Counted from the stretch's first letter, positions 34,766 through 44,475 are shown. The stretch: DNA of 64,000 bases from Brevibacterium ihuae (GCF_900184225.1 NZ_FXWZ01000003.1:1677684-1741683); one strand, 5' to 3'. Made by a program: numbers and translations. The notes: generated by a model from the sequence alone, not told the origin.

Positions 34766-36684
34766 AACAGCGGCAGTTGGACATCGTCCAACTGAGCGCG
34801 GAACTTCGAGTGGTGGATCGGGTGCTGCAGCGGATCGATGTCCGGCGGCGGGATCCACGCGGGCAGACCGCGGGCCATGACCGACTCCCAGCCGTATCGT
34901 TCGTGCCAGTGATGGTGGAAGGTGCACACCTGCGTGAGGTTCGACAGGGCGGTCGGCCCGCCCCGTGCATGCGGGATCATATGGTGCGAATCGCACCATC
35001 CGGGTGGGGCGTCGCAGTCGGGGAAGGTGCATCCGCGGTCCCGAGCGGTGAGTAGCGCGACCTGCGTGGCGCTCGCGAACCGACTCTCGGTGCGAACCCG
35101 AGCGGGGCGAGCACGTGAACCCATCGAGTGGTAGAAGAATTTGCCGGCGGCGGACAGTCGGAGGAGGTCCTCGAGCCGGATCGGCGTGCCGTACTGCGTC
35201 TCGACCTCGGCTCTGCCGGCCGCGAGCTGCTCGGCTGTCGCGGTGACAACGACGGCGTACGCCCCATCGTGCGCGACCCGGTCCCGGGCGCAGCGTGTCA
35301 TGAGATGGCTGAACCGATCGTGCCGTCGCACCCCGGGTGGACGCGTGTCCGGCAGCAGGGGAGTTGCCTGATCGGTCGCCATCGGTTTCGGTGAACCGAT
35401 CCGCCCGGCCGTCGACGGGGCGAAGCCGGTGCGCGGATCGGTGGAGCTGGTCGCGCGATCACACCAGCCCGGACGGTTCGCCCGTCCCGCTTCGGTGCTC
35501 GCCCCGCCCTCGCCAATGGATGTCCCAGTTCCGTTGGTGCTCGCACCGCGCTCGCCAGTGCACGTCGCGCCCCCGTCGGTGCCAGCCCCACCGTTGGCAG
35601 TGCACGTCCCGCTCCCGTCGGTGCTCGCCGTGGACCAGCGCTCGTCGAGGAGGGAGCGCAGCATCGTGCCGGAGACTGCGTCGAGCAGACCGGTCAGCCG
35701 CCAGTCGCCGTTGGCGAGCGGCGCCACCGTGACGTGATAGGCCTCCGGATCCGTCTCGTCACGCGGGCAGCGGCCGTCCGGGTCGACATGATCGACGATG
35801 CGGCGGCCGAGCACCGGGATGTCTTTGACCTGGAGGTCCCGGGACGACTCGAGCAGGATCTTCTCCGCGGCCGCCCGGTGCAGGCTGCGGAGAGTGGGCG
35901 GGAGCTTCGTCACCGACCGGGTGATCGCCTCGACCTGGTCGGTGGAGACGGCGCTCGACCGCAGGGCCTCGGCGAGCAGCGGGTACTCGGGCTCCATGAG
36001 ACCGCCGTCGAGTCCCACCCGCTCGCCGACGTTCCGCGCGAGGGCATCCCGACGGTTGGCTTCCCGCGTCGACAGCTTGAGGCGCTCCTGCAGCAACGCC
36101 CGGGCGGAGCGTGCGCCGTACTTCTCCGGCACGCCTTCCCGGTGGAAGCGCGAGAGGAGCGAGGCCTGGATGGACTCCGTCACGCGATTCATCGCCTCGA
36201 TCGCGGAGAGTGCCGACATGGTGTCCTCCGCAGATGCGGCGCGTCCGCCATCGCGGATCTCCCCTTCGAGCGAGCGCAGTGAATCGATCATGCCCAGCAG
36301 CTCGGGGAAGACGGTGCGGACGCGATCGAGATCTGCTCGCTTGAGCAGTGCGGGCGCCGGGTTCGCGGTGGGGTGCTCGAGCACGGAAGGGTGCTCGGAC
36401 TCGTCAGGGCGCACGGAAGGGCGGTCGCTGGTTCCACCGAGGAGGCGAACGTCGTCGGGATGTGAAGTGGACGCAGTGAAGGTGGTGGGCGTGCTGCCCG
36501 GGGGGACCACCGCGCGGCCGTCTGAGGGCTCGTGTGCGGACCAGTCGCAGACACCGCTCTCATCGACGAGCTCGACCGGGCAGAGCACCGTCGCCATGTC
36601 GACCACCTCCCGTGTCTGTGTGATGCGGTTCCAGAAGTGGTGATCCACATTTGGAGATTCGTCAGCATCCGGTACCGCCGCCAT
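34741..36684 (-). CDS. DUF222 / HNH endonuclease domain protein
   Basis: 647 residues from ATG 36684, chosen because the promoter at 36695-36723 puts the transcript start just before it. DUF222 helical region spans about residues 110-380 (ALLQERLKLSTREANRRDAL). A C-terminal HNH zinc nuclease follows: CTFPDCDAPPGWCDSHHMIP then ALSNLTQVCTFHHHWHE, with two Cys pairs and the catalytic His present. A Gly/Thr-rich insertion of GTCTANGGAGTD-like repeats sits at about residues 415-465. Such proteins are multi-copy and abundant in actinobacteria; they are suspected mobile or diversifying elements, but their role is not established. Confidence 0.85.
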   Translation of the reverse strand: MAAVPDADESPNVDHHFWNRITQTREVVDMATVLCPVELVDESGVCDWSAHEPSDGRAVVPPGSTPTTFTASTSHPDDVRLLGGTSDRPSVRPDESEHPSVLEHPTANPAPALLKRADLDRVRTVFPELLGMIDSLRSLEGEIRDGGRAASAEDTMSALSAIEAMNRVTESIQASLLSRFHREGVPEKYGARSARALLQERLKLSTREANRRDALARNVGERVGLDGGLMEPEYPLLAEALRSSAVSTDQVEAITRSVTKLPPTLRSLHRAAAEKILLESSRDLQVKDIPVLGRRIVDHVDPDGRCPRDETDPEAYHVTVAPLANGDWRLTGLLDAVSGTMLRSLLDERWSTASTDGSGTCTANGGAGTDGGATCTGERGASTNGTGTSIGEGGASTEAGRANRPGWCDRATSSTDPRTGFAPSTAGRIGSPKPMATDQATPLLPDTRPPGVRRHDRFSHLMTRCARDRVAHDGAYAVVVTATAEQLAAGRAEVETQYGTPIRLEDLLRLSAAGKFFYHSMGSRARPARVRTESRFASATQVALLTARDRGCTFPDCDAPPGWCDSHHMIPHARGGPTALSNLTQVCTFHHHWHERYGWESVMARGLPAWIPPPDIDPLQHPIHHSKFRAQLDDVQLPLFDADAGPG

Positions 36685-36694
36685 GTTCGATTCC

Positions 36695-36723
36695 ATTCTA
36701 ATATCGAGCATCGTCAAAAGCAA
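36695..36723 (-). promoter_or_regulatory. Promoter of the DUF222/HNH gene
   Basis: On the minus strand TTGCTT (36723-36718) and TAGAAT (36700-36695) are 17 bp apart in an A/T-rich patch. The predicted start lies within about five bases of ATG 36684, giving an almost leaderless mRNA. In-frame ATGs at 36696 and 36711 fall inside the promoter and are unlikely. Confidence 0.6.
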
Positions 36724-36952
36724 GTGTTGTACGAATACAATTTCGAACGAGAACCTCATGGTGCCGCCCGCGTACCCGAATGGATGGTGTCTGCTCCGAG
36801 GTCGTAGCGCCGAGGTCCTCGTCCCGTGCCCTTCGCGCTGAACTATCTGCCTCGGAGTCCTGCGCCGCGGGGCCTGTTCGACAATTTGGAGGTGTGCCCG
36901 GAGACGCGGAATCGCGCTCGCCGAGTTGCCCGCCGTACACAGCAGATGAACG

Positions 36953-36993
36953 CCGGAGGGCCTGCGCACCGTACTGGTGAGCAGGCCCTCCGG
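36953..36993. terminator. Perfect 13-bp hairpin in the gap between metQ and the DUF222 gene
   Basis: CCGGAGGGCCTGC (36953-36965) pairs exactly with 36981-36993 around a 15-nt loop. It lies beyond the metQ 3' end in a 520-bp gap (36685-37207) that otherwise holds the DUF222 promoter, short repeats and a second hairpin. No gene is visible in it. Confidence 0.55.
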
Positions 36994-37027
36994 AGGTTCG
37001 GAAAATCCCTTCAGGGGAGGTGACGAT

Positions 37028-37098
37028 TCGAATCAGTCTGAACCAGTCTGAACCGACCGGACCCGTCCAGAACCGACCGGAACCGACCGGAACAGGTC
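37028..37098. repeat. Short degenerate tandem repeats (AACCGACCGG type)
   Basis: AATCAGTCTG/AACCAGTCTG followed by three AACCGACCGG-like units. Same character as the repeats at 8831-8974. No coding signal. Confidence 0.65.
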
Positions 37099-37142
37099 CG
37101 ATGCGTTCGGCACCGGCTACCCTCCCGTACACAGGCGGACCG

Positions 37143-37188
37143 GCGCACACAGGGCCGCGACCATCGACGGTCACGGCCCTGTGTGCGC
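37143..37188 (-). terminator. Terminator hairpin of the metNIQ operon
   Basis: A perfect 15-bp stem (37143-37157 with 37174-37188) with a 16-nt loop, 20 bases beyond the metQ stop codon. No U-run. Confidence 0.7.
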
Positions 37189-37207
37189 AGCGCGGGTGCG
37201 GTCCGGA

Positions 37208-38044
37208 TCAGAACGCCGGGATGACCTCACCCTGGGGCCAGGTCTCCTCGATGAACGTCCGCACGGAGTCGTCGTGGGCGATCTCGTTGAGCTTCTGGAT
37301 CGCCTCGTTCTCCTCGTCCCCGGCGCGCACGACGAGGATGTTCTGGTACGGGTTGTCCTCCGGGGTCTCGACGAGCAGGCCGTCCTCCTTGGACGACAGG
37401 CCCGCGTTGAGGGCGTTGTTGCCGTTGATCACCGAGGCGTCGGTGTCGGCGAGGGTGCGCGCGAGCTGGGCGGCCTCGGCCTCGATGAACTCGAGGTTCT
37501 TGGGGTTCTCCGCCACGTCGTGGATCGTCGCGGTGATCGGGTCGACTCCGTCGGCCAGGCTGATGAGCCCGTTGTCGGCGAGGAGCTTGAGGGCGCGGCC
37601 CTGGTTGGCCGGGTCGTTGTTGATGCCGATCGAGGCGCCGTCGGGCAGGTCCTCGACGGAGCCGTGCTTCTCCGAGTAGAGGGCGAAGGGCTCGATGTGG
37701 AGGCCCTGCTCGAAGTGGTACAGGTCGTAGCCCTGTCCCTCGCGCTCGGAGTCGAGGTACGGCAGGTGCTGGAAGTAGTTCGCGTCGAGCTCCCCGTCGA
37801 CGAGCGCGCGGTTGGGCAGCGAGTAGTCGGTGAACTCCTTGATCTCAAGGTCGAGGCCGGCGTCGGCGGCGAGGTTCTCGTCGATGAAGCGCCAGATGTC
37901 GCCGTGCGGGGTGACCGAGGTGCCGATGGTGAGCGTGGTGACGCCGCCGGACTCGGTGCCGACCTCGTCGGAGCCGCCGGTGAGGCCGCAGCCGGTGAGG
38001 GCGAGGACGGAGGTCGCGGCGAGCGCTGCGAGGGTGAGCTTCAT
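37208..38044 (-). CDS. metQ: Methionine ABC transporter substrate-binding lipoprotein
   Basis: Captures methionine outside the membrane for MetNI. 278 residues with a lipoprotein signal ending LALTGC (Cys 19). NlpA/MetQ family signatures are VTPHGDIWRFI (about residue 46), FTDYSLPNRAL, the ligand-site segment NYFQHLPYLD (about 90) and NNDPANQGRALKLL (about 145). ATG 38044 is preceded by AAGGAG. Last gene of the metN-metI-metQ operon, 136 bp after metI. Confidence 0.93.
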   Translation of the reverse strand: MKLTLAALAATSVLALTGCGLTGGSDEVGTESGGVTTLTIGTSVTPHGDIWRFIDENLAADAGLDLEIKEFTDYSLPNRALVDGELDANYFQHLPYLDSEREGQGYDLYHFEQGLHIEPFALYSEKHGSVEDLPDGASIGINNDPANQGRALKLLADNGLISLADGVDPITATIHDVAENPKNLEFIEAEAAQLARTLADTDASVINGNNALNAGLSSKEDGLLVETPEDNPYQNILVVRAGDEENEAIQKLNEIAHDDSVRTFIEETWPQGEVIPAF

Positions 38045-38180
38045 GGTTCTCCTTGGATGAGGAAGGGCGGATCGGATCGGTGGAACGGATGGTCGGTGGT
38101 GGGCGGGCTGGCGGTGCGGTGGCTCGCGGTGCGGTGCCGCGGGCGAGGGGCAGAGCGCCGCGGGGCGCGGGCGCGACCCC

Positions 38181-38855
38181 TCAGCGGTGGTCGACGAGGC
38201 GCGCCAGGCGGTCGCCTGCGAGCTGGATCAGCCCGACGAAGGCGACGAGCAGGACGACGCAGGCGAGCATGACGTCGGCCTGGTAGCGGTTGTAGCCGTA
38301 GGAGATCGCGAGGTCGCCCAGGCCGCCGCCGCCCACCGCACCGGCCATCGCGGTGTAGTTGACGAGAGCGACGGCGGTCACCGTGGCGCCGCTGATGAGT
38401 CCCGGGAGCGCCTCGGGGACGAGCACCTGGCGGATGATCTGCCCGCGCGAGGCGCCCATCATCTGCGCGGCCTCGACCTTGCCGCCGGCGACCTCGTGGA
38501 GCGAGATCTCGACGAGCCGGGCGTAGAACGGGATCGCGCTGATGGTGAGCGCGACGACCGCGGCCTGCCAGCCGAGCGCGGTGCCGACGACGAACCGGGT
38601 GAACGGGATGAGCGCGATGATGAGGATGATGAAGGGGATCGAGCGCCCGATGTTGACGATCGTCGACAGCACCTGATGGAGGACGGCGTTCGGGGCGAGC
38701 GAGTGCTTCGTGGTGACGAACAGCCAGATGCCCAGGGGCAGGCCGATGAGGATCGCGATCGCGGTCGACCACGCGGTCATCGCGATCGTCTCGCCGAGCG
38801 AGGGCAGGAGCTCGACGGTGATGGCGGGGTTGTCGAACCAGGTGGGCGTGTTCAT
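38181..38855 (-). CDS. metI: Methionine ABC transporter permease
   Basis: Membrane channel of the methionine importer, 224 residues with about five helices. The EAA-type loop that docks to MetN is visible: GGKVEAAQMMGASRGQIIRQ then VLVPEALP (about residues 125-152). ATG 38855 overlaps the metN stop (ATGA), with a GGAGGTGA ribosome site inside the end of metN, so the two are translationally coupled. Confidence 0.93.
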   Translation of the reverse strand: MNTPTWFDNPAITVELLPSLGETIAMTAWSTAIAILIGLPLGIWLFVTTKHSLAPNAVLHQVLSTIVNIGRSIPFIILIIALIPFTRFVVGTALGWQAAVVALTISAIPFYARLVEISLHEVAGGKVEAAQMMGASRGQIIRQVLVPEALPGLISGATVTAVALVNYTAMAGAVGGGGLGDLAISYGYNRYQADVMLACVVLLVAFVGLIQLAGDRLARLVDHR

Positions 38856-39811
38856 CGGGTCACCTCCGCGTGGATGCCGGCGGCGTCGAGGTCGGCGACG
38901 AGAGCGCGGGCGGCGCCGGGGTCGCCCACGGTGAAGCGGAGCCGGCTCACCGGGGAGCCGGTGATCGTCTCGATGGCACCGGAGTCGATGTGCGCGTCGG
39001 CCGAATGCCGGTCGACGATGTCGAGCAGCCGGCGCAGCGGCACGTCGGTGAGGAGCACCTCGATCGCGGTGCCCTCGCCCGCGCCGCCCGGAGGCAGCGG
39101 GAGGAGCTCGCGCCCGAGGGGGGAGTCGGTGTCCCGGATGACGTCGAGGAGGGTGCCGGTGCGGGCGATCCGGCCGTTCTCCAGCAGGGTCACCGAATCG
39201 CAGACCTCGCGCACCACCGACATCTCGTGGGTGATGATGAGAACGGTGATCCCCAGGCGCTCGCGGAGCGAGCGGATGAGCTCGAGGATCTGCCGGGTGG
39301 TGCCGGAGTCGAGCGCCGAGGTCGGCTCGTCGCACAGCAGGATGCGGGGATCGGCGGCGAGCGCGCGGGCGATCCCGACGCGCTGCTGCTGACCGCCGGA
39401 GAGCTGGGCGGGGTGGTTGCCCGCCCGGTCGGCCAGGCCGACGACCTCGAGGAGCTCCTGGGCGCGGGCGCGGCGCTCGCGCTTGCCCGTCCCGGCGATC
39501 TCGAGCGGGTGCTCGACGTTGCCGAGCGCGGTGCGCGAATCGAGGAGGTTCGCGTGCTGGAACACCATGCCGATGTTCCGGCGGGCGCGGCGGAGCTCTT
39601 CGCCGCGGCGGCCGCTGATCTCGACGCCGTCGATGGTGACCGTGCCGGCGGTGGGCCGCTCCAGGCCGGTGAGGCACCGGATGAGGGTCGACTTCCCGGC
39701 GCCGGACCGGCCGACGATGCCGTGGATCTCGCCGGCGGGCACGGACAGGTCGATGTTCTCGAGCGCCACGGTGCCGGCGAACTCCTTGCGCAGACCGCGC
39801 AGTTCGATCAC
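38852..39811 (-). CDS. metN: Methionine ABC transporter ATP-binding protein
   Basis: ATPase of the MetNIQ importer, 319 residues from GTG 39811 behind GAGGAG. Walker A is GRSGAGKSTL (about residue 34), the signature is LSGGQQQRVGIARAL, Walker B is ILLCDEPTSALD, and the H-loop is ITHEMSV. The last ~75 residues form the NIL/ACT-like regulatory domain that lets methionine inhibit transport. First gene of the operon. I recognise no SAM or T-box riboswitch in the leader. Confidence 0.94.
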   Translation of the reverse strand: MIELRGLRKEFAGTVALENIDLSVPAGEIHGIVGRSGAGKSTLIRCLTGLERPTAGTVTIDGVEISGRRGEELRRARRNIGMVFQHANLLDSRTALGNVEHPLEIAGTGKRERRARAQELLEVVGLADRAGNHPAQLSGGQQQRVGIARALAADPRILLCDEPTSALDSGTTRQILELIRSLRERLGITVLIITHEMSVVREVCDSVTLLENGRIARTGTLLDVIRDTDSPLGRELLPLPPGGAGEGTAIEVLLTDVPLRRLLDIVDRHSADAHIDSGAIETITGSPVSRLRFTVGDPGAARALVADLDAAGIHAEVTR

Positions 39812-40029
39812 GGGTACTCCTCGGATGTGCAGGGGGATGGTGTCCTCGGGGGTGCGGGCGCGCGCGGATGACGACGGCTCGCACCGAGCCGCCTTCCATG
39901 CTCGACCAGCGCGGGGGAGCGGACGGCGGCGAATGACACGAAACGACGCATTTCGGCGCGGAAGTCGCCAAGGTCACATTACGAGTGCCGTAGAATCGGG
40001 CAGTCGCACCGTCGTCCCGGGGCCGCCTC
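39812..40029. promoter_or_regulatory. Divergent control region, metN (left) and acyltransferase (right)
   Basis: TAGAAT at 39991-39996 fits a rightward -10 box, and the minus-strand TAATGT at 39981-39976 a leftward one. A hairpin with a 7-bp perfect stem and 3-nt loop (39875-39891) lies in the metN leader. No known riboswitch fold is recognised. Assignments are tentative. Confidence 0.35.
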
Positions 40030-42255
40030 ATGCTCCGGCACGGCGACCCGCCCGCTGCGATCCACGACCCCGTCACCACCGAGGAAGACCGTCCGCCCGC
40101 CACCATGACCCGCCGCTTCCGTCCCGAGATCCAGCTCCTGCGCGCCGTCGCCGTGAGCGCCGTCGTCCTCTACCACCTCAATCCCGCCTGGCTGCCGGGC
40201 GGGTTCGTGGGCGTCGACGTGTTCTTCGTGATCTCCGGCTACCTCATCACCTCGCACATCCTCCGCGAGATCGAGGTCCGCGGGCGGCTCTCGCTCCTCG
40301 AGTTCTGGACCAACCGCGCTCGGCGGATCCTTCCCGCGGCCACCGTCGCGATCCTCGTCACCGCCGTCGCCGCCCCGTTCTTCCTGCCCGCCACGCAGTG
40401 GACGGACACCGCGATCCAGGGGATCGCCTCGGCGTTCTACGTGCAGAACCTCGTGCTCGCCGGGAACTCGGTGGACTATCTCCAGCAGGACGTCGCCGAC
40501 ACCCCGTTCCAGCACTTCTGGTCGCTGTCGGTCGAGGAGCAGTTCTACCTCTTCTGGCCGCTGCTCGCGCTCCTCGCCTTCGTCCTCGCCCGGCCGCGCA
40601 CCGGCAGCCGGACCGGCGGACAGGCGGCGGCCCGGCATGCGGCGCGCGCCGGCCGGTCGCCCGCGACGCGCGGCGCCCGACCGGTCGAGGTGCTCGTCGA
40701 CCCGCGACGCTACCGCACGGTGGCCTTCGCGGTGTTCGGCGTCGTCGTCCTCGCCTCGTTCGTCATCAGCGTCCTCGAGGTGAACGCCGCCGACCCGGCG
40801 GCCTACTTCGTCACCTGGACCCGGGTGTGGGAGCTCGGCATCGGCGGCCTGCTCGCCTGCGTGCTCGGCGACCCGCGCCGGGCTCCGCTCCTCCGCAGCG
40901 TCCTGGCGCTCGTCGGCCTCGGGGCGATCGCTGCGGCCTGCATCCTCTACACCGGCGCGACCCCGTTCCCCGGGCTCGCGGCGCTCCTCCCCACCCTCGG
41001 CTGCGCGGCCGTCATCGCCGCCGGCCGCACGACGGGACCGGGTTCGCTCACCCCGCTCGTCGACTCGCGCCCGGTGCAGCGCCTCGGCGCCTGGTCGTAC
41101 TCCCTGTACCTGTGGCACTTTCCGGTCATCGTCTTCTACGTCGCCGTCGCCGGCGCGCACCCGGGATTCGTCGACGGGATCGGGCTCGCCGCGATCTCGC
41201 TCGTCCTCGCGGTCGCGAGCCACCGGTTCGTCGAGGAGCCCGTCCGGCGGAGCTGGACCCTGCAGCGCCACCGCTGGCTCACCGCCGAGGCCGCCGTCGC
41301 CGCGATGGCGCTCGCCGCGGTCGTCGCCGTGGTCCCCCAGGGCGTGCTCGCCCTCCAGTCGGAGGAGGACGCCGGGGACATCGAGACGCTCGTGCAGACC
41401 CTGCCGGAGTCGGCCGGTGCCGGCTCGATGGGGGAGACCGACTACGCGCAGTACGCCGACGGGTTCGCCGGCATCATCGCGCCGCCGCCCGTCGAGGCTC
41501 GCGATGACAAGCCGGAGTTCCCCGAGTGCGCCGACGTCCCGAACGGGGCCACCGCGACGTCCACGGCCGAATGCGTCATCGGGAACCCCGAGGGCTCCCG
41601 CTCGCTCGTCGTCGTCGGGGACTCGCACGCGGCGATGTGGATGCCGGCGGTGCGGGATCTCGCAGAAGGCACGGACTGGAAGGTCACGGTGTTCCTTCAC
41701 GACTCGTGTCCGTTCAACGCCGAGCCGCGCGGCTACGAGGTCGGCGGCGAGCTCGAGTGCACGACCCCGAACGCGCGGACGCTCGAGCGAGTCCTCGCCA
41801 TGGACCCGGACAAGGTCTTCACGACGAACTACAACGCCGCCGACATCGCGCCGGACAGCACCGAGGAGGTGCCCGGCACCCAGGGCTACGTCGACGTCTG
41901 GCAGCCGCTGGTCGATGCCGGGATCGAGGTCCTCGCTCTCGAGCCGACGCCGCTCCCGCCCACCGACGAACGCCTCCCCGACTGCATCGCCGCGCATCCG
42001 GATGATCCGGAGGAATGCGGGTTCCCTCGCGACGGGACGTACGAGGGGGAGCGGCTGGGTGCTGCGATGCGCGCCGCCGCCGAGCGGGTGCCCGAGGTGC
42101 GGCTCGTCGGCCTCCATGACAGCTTCTGCACCGAGGACTTCTGCCCGGCGCTCGTCGGCTCGGTCCTCGTCTACCGGGACGCGAACCACATCACCGGCCT
42201 CTACGGCCGGACCGTTGCGGACACTCTCGACGAACGGCTGCTCGGGCTGCGCTGA
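40030..42255 (+). CDS. OafA/YrhL-type membrane acyltransferase with C-terminal SGNH domain
   Basis: O-acylates a cell-surface glycan: the ~10-helix AT3 domain brings acyl groups across the membrane and the outer SGNH domain transfers them. AT3 segment includes RAVAVSAVVLYHLNPAWLPG (His about 47), FVGVDVFFVISGYLI and HFWSLSVEEQFYLFWP. SGNH nucleophile motif VVVGDSHAAMWMP is near residue 535, and the Asp-His pair lies in DANHITGLYGR near the end. 741 residues. I keep ATG 40030 because codon composition is already typical before ATG 40105. The target may be the glycan encoded downstream. Confidence 0.88.
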   Translation: MLRHGDPPAAIHDPVTTEEDRPPATMTRRFRPEIQLLRAVAVSAVVLYHLNPAWLPGGFVGVDVFFVISGYLITSHILREIEVRGRLSLLEFWTNRARRILPAATVAILVTAVAAPFFLPATQWTDTAIQGIASAFYVQNLVLAGNSVDYLQQDVADTPFQHFWSLSVEEQFYLFWPLLALLAFVLARPRTGSRTGGQAAARHAARAGRSPATRGARPVEVLVDPRRYRTVAFAVFGVVVLASFVISVLEVNAADPAAYFVTWTRVWELGIGGLLACVLGDPRRAPLLRSVLALVGLGAIAAACILYTGATPFPGLAALLPTLGCAAVIAAGRTTGPGSLTPLVDSRPVQRLGAWSYSLYLWHFPVIVFYVAVAGAHPGFVDGIGLAAISLVLAVASHRFVEEPVRRSWTLQRHRWLTAEAAVAAMALAAVVAVVPQGVLALQSEEDAGDIETLVQTLPESAGAGSMGETDYAQYADGFAGIIAPPPVEARDDKPEFPECADVPNGATATSTAECVIGNPEGSRSLVVVGDSHAAMWMPAVRDLAEGTDWKVTVFLHDSCPFNAEPRGYEVGGELECTTPNARTLERVLAMDPDKVFTTNYNAADIAPDSTEEVPGTQGYVDVWQPLVDAGIEVLALEPTPLPPTDERLPDCIAAHPDDPEECGFPRDGTYEGERLGAAMRAAAERVPEVRLVGLHDSFCTEDFCPALVGSVLVYRDANHITGLYGRTVADTLDERLLGLR

Positions 42256-42447
42256 TCGCGGCCCTGCTCGGTTGAGCATTTACCATCGCAGTTCTGCAAT
42301 TCCTCGCCAGTAGCGTCACGATCGGGTAACGATGACTCCCCGCATCGGGACTGCGGGCGATCCGTCAGGTGATCCAGGTTTCAATGGTCCGTGATCATCC
42401 GAATCGATCTCCGCACCCGCAGTGGTGCGTTCGGAAGGACCCTTCCC

Positions 42448-44427
42448 ATGTCGCTCGGACATCTTCTGACGACCTCCACCGCACTCGCCGCTGCCGGCGT
42501 GCTGCTCGCCGGACCGGCGCTCGCAGCTCCCGGGACTGCCGGCTTCGACCTCCGGCCCGTGGAGCCCGGCGCATCGGTGTTCTCCGATGGCGCCGCCCCG
42601 CGCTTCGACAACTCGAGCGCCGAGGTGCACCGAACCACCGAGCTGACCGCTCCGGACCGGACCGTCACCATCGATGTCGACGCGACGGCCGTCGTCGGCG
42701 TCACCTGGGACGGGGAGAACCCGTCCGCCGAGTACCGCGTCAAGCAGGACGGCGAATGGCAGAGCTGGCACGCGGTCCCGGTCGAGGACGGCGCCGGTCC
42801 CGAACCGGGCAGCGCCGAGGCCGCGGGTGCCGTCGATGGCACGGAGCCGCTCGCGGTCACCGACGCCGAGCAGATCCAGATCCGCTCCGAGGAGCCCGCC
42901 GCCGACACCGACGACATGCGCGTCGACGTGTTCTCCGCCGAGCCCACGACCGCGGACCAGGAGATCGCCGACTCCGTCGAGGAGCCGACCCAGCCGGCCC
43001 CCACGCCGTCGGAGCCCGAGCTCCCGCGCGGCGATTCGGACGAGGGCACGCCCGGCGAGCCGTCCGCCCCGGCCGAGGAGGCGGAGAAGCCGCGGATCAA
43101 CGGCTCGAACTACACCGCCGCACCGTCCGGCGCCGCCGGCGGCGCGTCCGCACAGACCGTCGCCTCGACCACGGGCCTGGGTTCCTTCGTCAGCCGCAAG
43201 GAGTGGGGTGCGAACGAGTCGCTCAAACGGTGCGAGTCGGACACCACCTCGGTCAACCGCGCGGTGACGATCCACCACACCGCCGGCGCCTCGAGCTACA
43301 GCAAGTCGCAGGTGCCGGGCATCCTGCGCGGCATCCTGTCCTACCACACGCAGAGCCGCGGTTGGTGCGACGTCGGCTACAATATGCTCGTCGACCGCTT
43401 CGGCACGATCTACGAGGGCCGCGCCGGCGGCGTCGACCGCGCGATCGTCGGCGCGCACGCCGGCGGCTTCAACACCTCGGCGTTCGGCGTCGCGGTGATG
43501 GGCACCTACTCGAGTGCCACCCCATGGAGCGCACTCGGCGCGATCGACCGGATCGTCGGCTGGCAGGCCGCGCTCTGGGGCTACGACCCGACTACCAAGG
43601 TCACCATGACCTCCGGCGGCAGCACCCGCTACCCGAGCGGCCGCAAGGTCTCGCTCAACCGGGTGTTCGGCCATCGTGACGTGTCGACGACCGACTGCCC
43701 CGGCAACGGCCTGTACTCCCAGCTCAGCCGCTTCCGCACCAACGGCAAGAAGGAGGCCGCGAACATGGTGCTGTTCCCCGTCGCCGGCGCGATCGGCAAC
43801 TACTACCGGGCGAACAACGGCATGGAGCGCCTCGGCGCGCCCAATACTCGAGAGTATGGCGGGCTCAAGGAAGGCGGTGCTTACCAGCAGTTCCAGCGCG
43901 GAACCATCCATTGGACCAGAGCCACAGGCGCGCACGCGACGCAGTACGCGATCCGTACCGCGTGGAGCAAGCGCGATTGGGAGAACGGTCGACTCGGATA
44001 CCCGACCACCGATGAGCGGAAGGGCCTGAAGCACGGCGGTTCCTACCAGAACTTCCAGGGGGGCTCCATCCACTGGTCGAGCGCGACCGGTGCCAACCCC
44101 ACGTGGGGCGGGATCCGCAACGCCTGGCGCTCCACCGGCTGGGAGAACGGAAAGCTCGGCTACCCGCGCTCATGGGAGCAGGGCGGTCTGAAGAACGGAG
44201 GCGCTTACCAGTCATTTCAGGGTGGAGATATCCATTGGTCCCCGGCCACCGGCGCCCACCCCACGTGGGGCGGCATCCGCACGGCCTGGGGTAAGCAGGG
44301 CTACGAGAACGGCCGACTGGGCTACCCGACCTCCGCGGAGTACCAGCGGAACGGGGTCACCCGGCAGGACTTCCAGGGCGGGTTCATCGAGTGGCGCGGC
44401 GGCCGCGCCCACATCACCCACCGCTGA
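42448..44427 (+). CDS. Secreted PGRP-type N-acetylmuramoyl-L-alanine amidase with LGFP repeats
   Basis: Cuts the MurNAc-L-Ala bond of peptidoglycan outside the cell. 659 residues from ATG 42448 (GGAAGGA upstream). A Sec signal ends ...AGPALAAPG near residue 30. A Pro/Glu-rich linker follows to about 235. The amidase/PGRP domain (about 245-435) retains zinc ligands in VTIHHTAG and VFGHRDVSTTDCPG. Four LGFP repeats of ~53 residues (units like ENGRLGYPT...GGAYQ.FQGG.IHW) end the protein and probably bind the cell wall or arabinogalactan-like polymers. Placed at the head of the glycan region. Confidence 0.92.
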   Translation: MSLGHLLTTSTALAAAGVLLAGPALAAPGTAGFDLRPVEPGASVFSDGAAPRFDNSSAEVHRTTELTAPDRTVTIDVDATAVVGVTWDGENPSAEYRVKQDGEWQSWHAVPVEDGAGPEPGSAEAAGAVDGTEPLAVTDAEQIQIRSEEPAADTDDMRVDVFSAEPTTADQEIADSVEEPTQPAPTPSEPELPRGDSDEGTPGEPSAPAEEAEKPRINGSNYTAAPSGAAGGASAQTVASTTGLGSFVSRKEWGANESLKRCESDTTSVNRAVTIHHTAGASSYSKSQVPGILRGILSYHTQSRGWCDVGYNMLVDRFGTIYEGRAGGVDRAIVGAHAGGFNTSAFGVAVMGTYSSATPWSALGAIDRIVGWQAALWGYDPTTKVTMTSGGSTRYPSGRKVSLNRVFGHRDVSTTDCPGNGLYSQLSRFRTNGKKEAANMVLFPVAGAIGNYYRANNGMERLGAPNTREYGGLKEGGAYQQFQRGTIHWTRATGAHATQYAIRTAWSKRDWENGRLGYPTTDERKGLKHGGSYQNFQGGSIHWSSATGANPTWGGIRNAWRSTGWENGKLGYPRSWEQGGLKNGGAYQSFQGGDIHWSPATGAHPTWGGIRTAWGKQGYENGRLGYPTSAEYQRNGVTRQDFQGGFIEWRGGRAHITHR

Positions 44428-44437
44428 CCGACCGGAT

Positions 44438-44475
44438 GCGGGGCCGGTGCCGGAGGTTCCCGGTACCGGCCCCGC
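44438..44475 (+). terminator. Strong terminator hairpin after the amidase gene
   Basis: A 16-bp stem (44438-44453 with 44460-44475, one G-U pair) and 6-nt loop begin 11 bases after the stop codon. It separates the amidase from the GtrB/GtrA operon. Confidence 0.7.

Noticed and set aside
34741..36684. Group II intron or insertion sequence because of the HNH domain
   Set aside because: DUF222 precedes the HNH part, there is no reverse transcriptase or transposase, and no terminal repeats frame the gene.
36696..36969. Longer N-terminus of the DUF222 protein
   Set aside because: It would cross the promoter boxes at 36695-36723, and its codons are unlike the rest of the gene.
39812..39990. SAM or T-box riboswitch before metN
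   Set aside because: I looked for conserved SAM-I/SAM-IV and T-box sequence blocks and found none; only a short 7-bp hairpin is present.
40105..42255. Shorter acyltransferase start at ATG 40105
   Set aside because: Possible, but codons from 40030 already have strong third-position G/C bias and the purine-rich site lies too far from 40105; kept as an alternative only.
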